From: an uncultured Ruminiclostridium sp.
Lineage (GTDB): Bacteria > Bacillota > Clostridia > Oscillospirales > Ruminococcaceae
Assembly: GCA_947594425.1 (NCBI GenBank)
Contig: CANQED010000003.1
Span: forward strand, 62,001-126,000
Reading direction: 5' to 3'
Length of the DNA: 64,000 nt
Shown: piece after piece, positions 28,012 through 33,566 of the stretch
Layout: each line of letters opens with the position of its first letter
Position numbering within the stretch: the first letter of the stretch is position 1
Notes under the pieces: generated by a model
What the model saw: the letters and a program-made list of their open reading frames with translations, nothing else
Told to the model about the DNA's origin: nothing
Database searches by the model: none
Position numbers and translations under genes: made by a program

Positions 28012-28136
28012 TATACAATTTTCACAAATCACACTTTGATTTTTAGTGTTGTTTTTACAAAACGCACTATGACGAGTACATATGTGGGAGGGTGGCAGAG
28101 TTGTAATCTTAACTTGTACTTTTTGTCAATAACCTC

Positions 28137-28165
28137 TTGACAGCGATAAATATTTGTGGTATAAT
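28137..28165 (+). promoter_or_regulatory. Promoter of antisense RNA A
   Basis: TTGACA (28137-28142), a 17-base spacer GCGATAAATATTTGTGG and TATAAT (28160-28165) match consensus perfectly. The same spacer recurs in the other cassettes. Confidence 0.85.
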
Positions 28166-28171
28166 GACAGT

Positions 28172-28272
28172 GACAAAGGGATGCGGATAAACGGCGCTCC
28201 CGTGTCATTGTTTGGTAATTTAAGTTAAATTAACCGCCCAAAGTTGCGAGCTGGGCGGTTATCTCTTTTTAT
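28172..28272 (+). ncRNA. Antisense RNA A of a type I toxin-antitoxin-like cassette
   Basis: A predicted RNA of about 100 nt runs from the promoter at 28137-28165 to a hairpin TAACCGCCCA / TGGGCGGTTA (28231-28260) followed by CTCTTTTT. The 5' end carries CAAAGGGATGCGGATAAACG, the family box. It faces the small peptide gene at 28259-28357 and overlaps that mRNA's 3' end across the hairpin. No ORF is seen inside. The antitoxin role is inferred from layout. Confidence 0.65.
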
Positions 28273-28357
28273 TATGTAATACGCAAATAAGTACCAAAGA
28301 TACTACATTGCATACTAACATTAGCACTTGAATAAGTTCTGTTAATGTTATGTACAT
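28259..28357 (-). CDS. Small hydrophobic peptide A (32 aa), type I toxin-like
   Basis: A 32-residue peptide starts MYITLTELIQVLML, continues through a hydrophobic CNVVSLVLICVL stretch and ends HNKKR: a single membrane helix with a basic tail, as in TxpA/BsrG/Hol_Tox-type toxins. GGGGGTG lies six bases before the ATG, inside the hairpin CTCCCGGAAACGGGGG, so initiation is probably masked in the full transcript. The start codon sits in a 14-base palindrome GTTATGTACATAAC. The stop overlaps the shared terminator hairpin. Its near-identical sister is at 48153-48251. The family is inferred; function is untested. Confidence 0.7.
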   Translation of the reverse strand: MYITLTELIQVLMLVCNVVSLVLICVLHNKKR

Positions 28358-28428
28358 AACAATCACCCCCGTTTCCGGGAGCAGGATTGCCGCCTATCCG
28401 TTTACGTGACCCCTTTGCCACCGTATCT

Positions 28429-28457
28429 ATTTTAACATAGATTGTATTTTTTGTCAA
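28429..28457 (-). promoter_or_regulatory. Promoter of peptide gene A
   Basis: On the minus strand, TTGACA (28457-28452), spacer AAAAATACAATCTATGT (17 bases) and TAAAAT (28434-28429). The same spacer is shared by the other peptide promoters. Confidence 0.8.
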
Positions 28458-28463
28458 TAGCCC

Positions 28464-28492
28464 TTGACAGCGATAAATAATTGTGGTATAAT
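28464..28492 (+). promoter_or_regulatory. Promoter of antisense RNA B
   Basis: TTGACA (28464-28469), GCGATAAATAATTGTGG and TATAAT (28487-28492), a perfect consensus with 17-base spacing. Confidence 0.85.
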
Positions 28493-28498
28493 AAACAA

Positions 28499-28585
28499 GA
28501 CAAAGGAGTCCGGATAAACGGCGCTCCCAAATGTTGGTTATGATAACCGCCTCGGTTGCTTAGTACGGGCGGTTATCCTTTTTTA
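28499..28585 (+). ncRNA. Antisense RNA B of a type I toxin-antitoxin-like cassette
   Basis: The predicted RNA begins with the family box AAAGGAGTCCGGATAAACGG and ends at the hairpin GATAACCGCC / GGGCGGTTATC followed by CTTTTTT (to about 28585). It overlaps the 3' end of peptide gene B (28573-28668), which is convergent. Confidence 0.65.
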
Positions 28586-28668
28586 TGTATAGATACGAGA
28601 AGTATCAGAGATATTATCTCGCATATAAGCAACATTATTTGTAAAAAGTCAGATAATGTTAGATACAT
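28573..28668 (-). CDS. Small hydrophobic peptide B (31 aa), type I toxin-like
   Basis: A 31-residue peptide starts MYLTLSDFLQIMLL, has the hydrophobic core CEIISLILLVS and ends IHKKG. It is the most divergent of the five peptides, yet keeps the same plan: MYLTLSDF start, central polar Cys-Glu/Asn, helix and basic end. The ribosome binding site CGGGGGCG is paired with CTCCCG in the leader hairpin. Its stop lies in the hairpin shared with antisense RNA B. Confidence 0.68.
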   Translation of the reverse strand: MYLTLSDFLQIMLLICEIISLILLVSIHKKG

Positions 28669-28736
28669 AATTATCGCCCCCGTTTCCGGGAGAGGATTTG
28701 CCGCCTATCCGCTTACGTGACTCCTTTGCGGATATT

Positions 28737-28765
28737 ATTTTAGCACACATCGTACGGTTTGTCAA
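28737..28765 (-). promoter_or_regulatory. Promoter of peptide gene B
   Basis: On the minus strand, TTGACA (28765-28760), a 17-base spacer and TAAAAT (28742-28737). The leader between it and the start at 28668 is about 65 bases. Confidence 0.8.
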
Positions 28766-28838
28766 TACTTTTGCACAAAGCGGGCTTTGCGGGAGGTGTA
28801 GTGCTACAATATCAGCGCCAAAGTTTTTTGCAAAACCC

Positions 28839-28867
28839 TTGACAGCGATAAATAATTGTGGTATAAT
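28839..28867 (+). promoter_or_regulatory. Promoter of antisense RNA C
   Basis: TTGACA (28839-28844), GCGATAAATAATTGTGG and TATAAT (28862-28867), identical to the promoter of RNA B. Confidence 0.85.
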
Positions 28868-28873
28868 AAACAA

Positions 28874-28940
28874 GACAAAGGAGTCCGGATAAACGGCGCT
28901 CCCGATAGGTTATTAAAATAACCGCCCAAGGGCTAAGTAC
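28874..28940 (+). ncRNA. Antisense RNA C, interrupted by the IS element
   Basis: The family box AAAGGAGTCCGGATAAACGG is followed by the left arm AATAACCGCCCAA of the terminator hairpin, then the insertion sequence begins at 28941. The matching right arm TTGGACGGTTATT is found beyond the IS at 30289-30301. Transcription from this promoter now enters the IS. Confidence 0.6.
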
Positions 28941-28966
28941 TGAACTGCTCCCCTTTTGTTAGACAA
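28941..28966 (+). repeat. Left terminal inverted repeat of the IS
   Basis: A 26-bp sequence beginning TGAACTGCTCCCC and ending GTTAGACAA, which matches the reversed right end at 30256-30281 over most positions. Confidence 0.8.
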
Positions 28967-29020
28967 TATGGTATAATAGAGATACACCAAAATAAAAGTC
29001 TAACGAAAGGGGGCATTTTT

Positions 29021-29368
29021 ATGCCTAAAGGTAAACCAAACAAGAGATACACGCCGGAGTTTAAGATCAAGGTAGTGGAAACGATGCAAAAGGAAAAGTT
29101 AAGCTACCATGAAACAGCCCGACAGTTTGATATCAACGATCATCATATTGTATCAAGGTGGGAGCGCATCTATCTGGAAGAAGGACCGGAAGGACTTCGC
29201 ATTGAACGCAGAGGGCGAAAGTCGACAGGTCGTCCGCCTAAGCTGAATAAAAAAGTTGAGGAAGATCTGATAGCGGAGGTTCAGCGGCTTCGCGCGGAGA
29301 ATGACTACTTAAAAAAATTGAATGCCTTGGTTTCCGAAAGGGAACGGCAAGAGAAAAAGCGCAAGTGA
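29021..29368 (+). CDS. IS3-family transposase OrfA
   Basis: A 115-residue DNA-binding subunit. It has a helix-turn-helix (about 8-60; YTPEFKIKVVETM, SYHETARQFDINDHHIVSRW), a basic stretch RRGRKSTGRPPKL, and a leucine-zipper-like helix (VEEDLIAEVQRLRAENDYLKKLNAL). It ends four bases into orfB. The -1 slippery heptamer A-AAA-AAA lies at 29311-29317, just after a TGA in the orfB frame, so an OrfAB fusion can be made by frameshifting. Confidence 0.95.
   Translation: MPKGKPNKRYTPEFKIKVVETMQKEKLSYHETARQFDINDHHIVSRWERIYLEEGPEGLRIERRGRKSTGRPPKLNKKVEEDLIAEVQRLRAENDYLKKLNALVSERERQEKKRK
29311..29317 (+). other. Programmed -1 frameshift site of the IS
   Basis: The heptamer A-AAA-AAA is in the correct register (TTA AAA AAA in the orfA frame). 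The orfB frame is open from just upstream of here to 30201, as required for an OrfAB transposase fusion in the IS3 family. Confidence 0.7.
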
Positions 29369-30201
29369 TATGGGAGCTGAGGCATAAACATAAAGTAGGA
29401 CTGCTCATTGATATTGCCGGAATTCCCCGCAGTACCTACTACTATTACAGTAAACAGTTTGAGCACCCAAAACCGGACAAATATGCTGAAATTAAATCGG
29501 AAATTCGCAGGATATATGACGAGAGCAAAGGGCGCTACGGCTATCGGCGTATAACCAAAGAATTAAGGAAAACACATCTTGTCAATCACAAGACAGTACA
29601 GCGGTTAATTCGTGAAATGGGTATATTCTGTCGTGTGCGCATGAAAAAATATCGCTCATACAAAGGAGAAGTCGGCAAAGTTGCGCCTAATCTCCTTGAG
29701 CGCGACTTTAAAGCGGAGAAACCTAATCAGAAGTGGGTAACAGACGTTACGGAATTTGCTTTGTTTGGCACAAAACTATACCTTTCGCCGATCATCGATC
29801 TTTTCAACGGTGAAGTTGTGTCCTACAACCTGAGTTATCACCCTAATTTAAACCAAGTTACAGATATGCTGAATCAAGCATTTGCGAAAATTCCCGATAA
29901 TACCAACCTTATTCTTCACTCAGATCAGGGTTGGCAATATCAGCATAAGCATTATCAGAAAATGCTCAAAGACAAGGGCATAAGGCAAAGTATGTCCAGA
30001 AAAGGCAATTGTCTTGATAATGCCTGTGCCGAGAACTTCTTTGGGCTGCTCAAGTCCGAGTTGCTCTACTTACAGAAGTTTACATCAGTAGAGCACTTCA
30101 TATCCGAGCTTGAAGCCTATATCGAATGGTACAACACAAAGCGTATCAAGCTTAAGCTTGATGGTATGTCTCCTGTCGATTATCGCTTAACTGCTGCATA
30201 G
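29365..30201 (+). CDS. IS3-family transposase OrfB (DDE catalytic part)
   Basis: A 278-residue integrase-fold transposase. An HTH_21-like region (YAEIKSEIRRIYDESKGRYG) precedes the rve core. The catalytic residues appear intact: D in QKWVTDVTEFAL, D in LILHSDQGWQYQ and E in NACAENFFGLLKSE. A weak GTG at 29365 could start it independently, but it is most likely translated by frameshift from orfA. Confidence 0.95.
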   Translation: MIWELRHKHKVGLLIDIAGIPRSTYYYYSKQFEHPKPDKYAEIKSEIRRIYDESKGRYGYRRITKELRKTHLVNHKTVQRLIREMGIFCRVRMKKYRSYKGEVGKVAPNLLERDFKAEKPNQKWVTDVTEFALFGTKLYLSPIIDLFNGEVVSYNLSYHPNLNQVTDMLNQAFAKIPDNTNLILHSDQGWQYQHKHYQKMLKDKGIRQSMSRKGNCLDNACAENFFGLLKSELLYLQKFTSVEHFISELEAYIEWYNTKRIKLKLDGMSPVDYRLTAA

Positions 30202-30255
30202 CAAAAGCGACCAAGATTTCTCTTAGTCGCTTTGCATAATTTTTCTTTTAGATTT

Positions 30256-30281
30256 TTGTCTAACTTTTTGGGGTCAGAACA
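30256..30281 (-). repeat. Right terminal inverted repeat of the IS
   Basis: The inverted end TTGTCTAAC...GGGTCAGAACA matches the left end and closes the element with the CA terminus at 30281. Confidence 0.8.
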
Positions 30282-30289
30282 TCTCGACT

Positions 30290-30357
30290 TTGGACGGTTA
30301 TTGTTTCTAATAACATTTTCAATTCGGGAGCGCCGTTTATCCGGGGCTCCTTTGTCA
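30290..30357 (-). ncRNA. Antisense RNA D-prime, cut at its hairpin by the IS
   Basis: A minus-strand family member with the box CAAAGGAGCCCCGGATAAAC and body running to AATAACCGTCCAA at 30301-30289, where the IS right end follows. It faces RNA C across the IS, so two antisense halves now converge with no peptide gene between them. Confidence 0.6.
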
Positions 30358-30362
30358 CTATC

Positions 30363-30391
30363 ATTATAGCACAATTATTTATCACTGTCAA
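30363..30391 (-). promoter_or_regulatory. Promoter of antisense RNA D-prime
   Basis: On the minus strand, TTGACA (30391-30386), a 17-base spacer GTGATAAATAATTGTGC and TATAAT (30368-30363). Confidence 0.82.
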
Positions 30392-30397
30392 GAGCTA

Positions 30398-30586
30398 TTG
30401 ACAAAAAATACAATCTTAAATCACATCAAGAAAAATTCGCCACAGGGCTCCCACAAAGCCCGCTTTGTGGGACAAAGGAGGAGCAACGCAGCGGAACGGA
30501 TATCCGCCCCGCACGGGGTGGATGGAGCGGAGCGGAGTTTGTGACGACGCGGCGGCAATCCTGCTCCCGGAAACGGGGGTGATGTT
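30398..30586 (+). other. Rearranged leader of peptide gene D with a broken promoter
   Basis: TTGACA (30398-30403) and AAAAATACAATC match the other peptide promoters, but TATGC is missing and TCACAT occupies the -10 position. About 110 bases of unrelated G/C-rich sequence follow, including the palindrome CCCACAAAGC/GCTTTGTGGG, before the leader resumes at GCGGCAATCCTGCTCCCGG (about 30550). No replacement promoter is obvious. Confidence 0.6.
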
Positions 30587-30691
30587 ATGTACTTGACGTT
30601 ATCAGATTTTATACAAACCGTGATAATGCTGTGCAATGTCATATCTCTGATATTGATATGCACTTTACATAATAGCAACAAAAGGAAATAA
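30587..30691 (+). CDS. Small hydrophobic peptide D (34 aa), type I toxin-like
   Basis: A 34-residue peptide starts MYLTLSDFIQTVIML, has the core CNVISLILICTL and ends HNSNKRK. It differs from the peptide at 47778-47882 at only a few positions. ACGGGGGTG lies seven bases before the ATG and can pair with CTCCCG. The stop is followed at once by the hairpin ACCGCC / GGCGGT. Its upstream promoter is damaged, so it may be silent. Confidence 0.66.
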   Translation: MYLTLSDFIQTVIMLCNVISLILICTLHNSNKRK

Positions 30692-30774
30692 CCGCCCACT
30701 CTCCATTTAGGCGGTTATTTCACAAAAATAACTAGTAAATTCGGGAGCGCCGTTTATCCGGGGCTCCTTTGTCA
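30685..30774 (-). ncRNA. Antisense RNA E, opposing peptide D
   Basis: The minus-strand RNA starts with the box CAAAGGAGCCCCGGATAAAC and ends at the hairpin AAATAACCGCC / GGCGGTTATTT (30687-30720), followed by CCTTTTG. It overlaps the 3' end of peptide gene D. Confidence 0.65.
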
Positions 30775-30779
30775 CTGTC

Positions 30780-30808
30780 ATTATAGCACAAATATTTATC
30801 ACTGTCAA
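30780..30808 (-). promoter_or_regulatory. Promoter of antisense RNA E
   Basis: On the minus strand, TTGACA (30808-30803), a 17-base spacer GTGATAAATATTTGTGC and TATAAT (30785-30780). Confidence 0.83.
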
Positions 30809-30839
30809 GGGTTTTGCAAAAAACTTTGGCGCTGATTTG

Positions 30840-30928
30840 AACTTTACATAAAATGGATAACCGCCCGTATTAATCACCCGGGCGGTTATATTTTTAATAG
30901 CACTGCAGCGCCGTTTATACGGAGCTAC
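30840..30928 (+). pseudogene. Remnant of a peptide/antisense cassette (F)
   Basis: ACTTTACATAAAA matches the end of the peptide genes. It is followed by the hairpin ATAACCGCCCG / CGGGCGGTTAT (30857-30889) and the antisense 5' box GCGCCGTTTATACGGAGC, but the ORF start and both promoters are gone. It ends three bases before the stop of the gene at 30932 and may now serve as that gene's terminator. Confidence 0.6.
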
Positions 30929-30931
30929 TTT

Positions 30932-32995
30932 TTATTCCACAAACATATTGTCAAAATCCATATTGTCAAAATCCATATCGTCAAAAACATCCGTGCCGCT
31001 CGAGCCTCCCTGCGTCGAAGCTATGGCGTCCATCATATTGGTGTAATAGCTTACTATGATATCGGGCTTGCTTATCTTTTGCAGGGTCCCGACAAACTTC
31101 ACCACATTCTCCATAGTCTGTGTGGAGAACTCATTCAACTCATCCTGTGTAGCGGTGTAGGTGTTTATGGAATTAGCGTCGGTAAGCTCGGGGACTTGCG
31201 GTGCGGCGTAGTCTTTATTCTTAAAAGCTGCGGTAACGTCGGCGACCTTAGAGCCGTCGGTCTCGGCTGATACGCCGAATGACATAGAAGAAGCGTCGGA
31301 GGCTATGGAGAGCGAAGCCTTATAGCTCTTGCCGTCCGAGTTTATGGTGAGGTCAACGGTACCGTTTACATAATCTCCCTTAGTAAATGAGCAGGTCGCC
31401 GAGATATACTGCTGACCGTTACCGGTATAATTTATCACAGCGTCTAACTTGTCGTTAGAGCTTGTGCCGGTCGCGGACATGGTGGCGGTGTTGCCGCTCG
31501 CGTTCATTATCACGCCGTAAGCGAAAGTGCCGTCATTGTCGACGTGGATAAGCTTTACAATTTCCTCGCCGTTTACTATAAAGGATCTGCCGACTATCTC
31601 ATTCTTGAGAGTGTAGAGCTTCATGGATAAGAATTCTTTATTCTTGTCGCCGTCCTCCATCTTCTCGAGCGCGCTTTCTATAGATTTACTGAAGTAATCA
31701 AGCTCGTTCTCGCCGATATTGAGATCCTCAAGCATGCCCATAATGGTAGAGTCGCTCTTTGCGTTGTCCATAAGGTTCTTGACAAAGTTCATAAGTCCCT
31801 CGTAAGTAAAGGTGACTGTAATGGTATCGCAGTTTACGCTTACGGAGTCGAGCGTGAGCGTTTCGCCCTTGCCCTTTTCGCCGGTAAATGTGTCAAAATA
31901 TGTCTTGGTAAGAACATCGGTAACAGCGTCGAGCTGGTCGCTGTCGATATCCTTTATCATATTTGCAAGCGACGACGCCATATTTATATAAGAACTGTAG
32001 GCGCTGCTGCCGTAAGAGTCGTAATCCGACATTGTAGGCGTTATATCGGTAGAAAGCAGGTCGCTCATGTCCGTATCGCCGTAAAGGTCATCGTTGCCGT
32101 AATCGGCGTATATATCGTCCATACCGTAAGAATACGTCGGCGAATTAAAGGTCGAAGCAAGATTGCTTACGTTAAGGCTGCTTATCGGCATAACTAAGTA
32201 CTTGCTGTAAAGCTCAGGGACATTAATTACGACATTGTCGCCGTCCCTCCACATCTCAAAGGTGAGGTACTTCTCATCGCCCGCCTTGAGATCTGCCGAC
32301 ACTTTAGCCGCGCCGTTTTGAACATCTACGTCAACGCTGCCGACAAGCTTTGTCTCCGCTAAGTCGCCGCCGGGGGCGAAGCTTACATCAAAGTCGCTGC
32401 CGTAAGGCTTCTTCACTATCTCGGTGACCTCGGATGAGGAAACGGACGCACCGACCTTGTCAAAAAAGCCGCGCTCAAGCGTCTCATAATCCGCGCCCTT
32501 GTTAAAGAACTTGAAGAACAGGAATATACCTAAGCCTATAAGCGCCGCGATAAGTACTATTACAATTATAATAACGGGCGCTTTGCTCTTTTTCTTTGCG
32601 GGCATTACCGCAAAGGACGACGCGTCATACGCGGGCAGAGCGGTAGTAGGCTGAGAGTATGAGTTGCTCGGCTGCTGTGCGTAATTAGGCTGCTGTGCGT
32701 ATGGGTTAGGCTGAGCCTGCTGAGTGTAATTAGGCTGCTGTGCGTAAGGATTAGGCTGAGCCTGCTGAGTGTAATTAGGCTGCTGTGCGTAGGGGTTAGG
32801 CTGTCCCTGCTGAGCAAAATTCGGCTGCTGCGCATAAGGGTTAGGCTGAGCCTGCTGAGGCTGAGCCATATTGGGCTGCTGAGGCTGCTGCTGTGCCATA
32901 TTAGGCTGTTGAGGCTGCTCGACCTGATCGGCTGGAGAGCCGAATTCTTGCATGACCTGCTGCCAATTTTCTATCTTGTTTTCGTTATCTTCCAT
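30932..32995 (-). CDS. Single-pass membrane protein with a Gln/Pro-rich cytoplasmic repeat tail
   Basis: A 687-residue protein. The N-terminal 120 residues are cytoplasmic repeats of the pattern QPNPYAQQPNYTQQA with many Q, P, N, Y and A. A KKKSK stop-transfer motif and one membrane helix (about 138-162; VIIIVIVLIAALIGLGIFLFF) follow. The outer region (about 165-660) is beta-rich with no cysteine pairs (KLVGSVDVDVQNGAAKV, LDAVINYTGNGQQYISATC) and ends with DDMDFDNMDFDNMFVE. I do not recognise the outer domain. An ATG at 32995 follows AAGGAAA. It has its own promoter at 33053-33081. Confidence 0.78.
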   Translation of the reverse strand: MEDNENKIENWQQVMQEFGSPADQVEQPQQPNMAQQQPQQPNMAQPQQAQPNPYAQQPNFAQQGQPNPYAQQPNYTQQAQPNPYAQQPNYTQQAQPNPYAQQPNYAQQPSNSYSQPTTALPAYDASSFAVMPAKKKSKAPVIIIVIVLIAALIGLGIFLFFKFFNKGADYETLERGFFDKVGASVSSSEVTEIVKKPYGSDFDVSFAPGGDLAETKLVGSVDVDVQNGAAKVSADLKAGDEKYLTFEMWRDGDNVVINVPELYSKYLVMPISSLNVSNLASTFNSPTYSYGMDDIYADYGNDDLYGDTDMSDLLSTDITPTMSDYDSYGSSAYSSYINMASSLANMIKDIDSDQLDAVTDVLTKTYFDTFTGEKGKGETLTLDSVSVNCDTITVTFTYEGLMNFVKNLMDNAKSDSTIMGMLEDLNIGENELDYFSKSIESALEKMEDGDKNKEFLSMKLYTLKNEIVGRSFIVNGEEIVKLIHVDNDGTFAYGVIMNASGNTATMSATGTSSNDKLDAVINYTGNGQQYISATCSFTKGDYVNGTVDLTINSDGKSYKASLSIASDASSMSFGVSAETDGSKVADVTAAFKNKDYAAPQVPELTDANSINTYTATQDELNEFSTQTMENVVKFVGTLQKISKPDIIVSYYTNMMDAIASTQGGSSGTDVFDDMDFDNMDFDNMFVE
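32640..32920. repeat. Tandem coding repeats for a Gln/Pro-rich segment
   Basis: Units of about 45 bases encoding QPNPYAQQPNYTQQA-like residues recur four to five times within the N-terminus of the membrane protein. They may vary in number between strains. Confidence 0.8.
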
Positions 32996-33052
32996 AGATA
33001 TTTCCTTTCTGTGACTGAGTGCTAAGACTAAATTGACATTTCGTCTTTTATC

Positions 33053-33081
33053 ATTTTAGCATATAAAAAAGCAAATTGCAA
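33053..33081 (-). promoter_or_regulatory. Promoter of the Gln/Pro-rich membrane protein
   Basis: On the minus strand, TTGCAA (33081-33076), a 17-base spacer and TAAAAT (33058-33053), about 60 bases upstream of the start. Confidence 0.65.
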
Positions 33082-33213
33082 TATATTTATCAAAAATCCT
33101 TAACTTTCCAACGAAAATTTAAAAAATAAGGCAATAGGACGACAAATCCCCGCCGTTTTTTGTGAAAATTAACAAATTACGCACGGGGTATTGAATAAAA
33201 TCTCATTACGAGT

Positions 33214-33306
33214 TATAATAACCTTAACAACAAATTCGCCTGCGCGAATTTCGCGCGCAGACGCGCGCGTGTCCGACCGTGGTCGGACGTTAAGAACATT
33301 GTATCA
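33214..33306. repeat. Cloverleaf palindromic element, block 1
   Basis: A closing stem CTTAAC (33223-33228) / GTTAAG (33289-33294) holds three adjacent hairpins: AAATTCGC/GCGAATTT (33232-33251), CGCGCGC/GCGCGCG (33252-33269) and GTCCGAC/GTCGGAC (33271-33288). All have four-base loops. The ends are an imperfect inverted repeat, from TATAAT to ATTGTATCAT. Block 3 is its homologue. Confidence 0.75.
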
Positions 33307-33373
33307 TAAATTTGGGCGCGTTGCGCCCGACGGCTTGCGCCGCCCGCGTCTGACAAGTCAGCCGCAATTTATG
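33305..33373. repeat. Cloverleaf palindromic element, block 2
   Basis: CATAAATT (33305-33312) and AATTTATG (33366-33373) close three hairpins: GGGCGC/GCGCCC (33314-33328), CGGC/GCCG (33331-33342) and CTGA/TCAG (33350-33361). The plan matches block 1, with unrelated sequence. Confidence 0.65.
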
Positions 33374-33466
33374 GTATAATAACCTTAACAACAAATTCGC
33401 TTACGCGAATTTCCTGCGCACGGCGCAGGTGTCCGACCGTGGTCGGACGTTAAGAACATTGTATCA
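33374..33466. repeat. Cloverleaf palindromic element, block 3
   Basis: A homologue of block 1: CTTAAC (33384-33389) / GTTAAG (33449-33454) enclose AAATTCGC/GCGAATTT, CCTGCGC/GCGCAGG (33413-33429) and GTCCGAC/GTCGGAC. The middle hairpin differs from block 1 in two base pairs, and both changes are compensated. Confidence 0.75.
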
Positions 33467-33532
33467 TATCTTTTTTTGCTTGCGCAAAATGACGCATACG
33501 CGTCACCCGCCGATTTCATCGGCGATGATATG
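33465..33532. repeat. Cloverleaf palindromic element, block 4
   Basis: CATATC (33465-33470) / GATATG (33527-33532) enclose TTTTGC/GCAAAA (33474-33489), TGACGC/GCGTCA (33490-33505) and CGCCGAT/ATCGGCG (33508-33524). A TATAAT follows at 33534, which may be the -10 of the reductase gene. Confidence 0.65.
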
Positions 33533-33566
33533 TTATAATATTAAAAAATCCATGGAGGTAAATTTT

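Larger units (their letters stand above)
28941..30281 (+). mobile_element. IS3-family (IS150-like) insertion sequence
   Basis: A 1341-bp element with imperfect 26-bp terminal inverted repeats: left begins TGAACTGCTCCCC and right (reversed) begins TGTTCTGACCCC, and both end in GTTAGACAA. It has two overlapping frames, orfA and orfB, with an intact DDE set and an A-AAA-AAA slippery site, so it looks functional. No target duplication is visible (TAC on the left, TCT on the right). The flanks can pair with each other as a hairpin (12 of 13 bases), so the element sits in the loop of a terminator palindrome. Confidence 0.92.

Noticed and set aside
28938-30284. Target-site duplication of the IS
   Set aside because: The 3-4 bases on either side (GTAC and TCTC) do not match; no duplication can be claimed.
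28130-30930. Possible CRISPR or REP array
   Set aside because: The repeated units are promoters, hairpins and ORFs in both orientations, not short direct repeats with spacers.
33214-33466. tRNA genes suggested by the cloverleaf shape
   Set aside because: No T-loop GTTCRA, no D-loop GG, no plausible anticodon arm, and stems of the wrong lengths.
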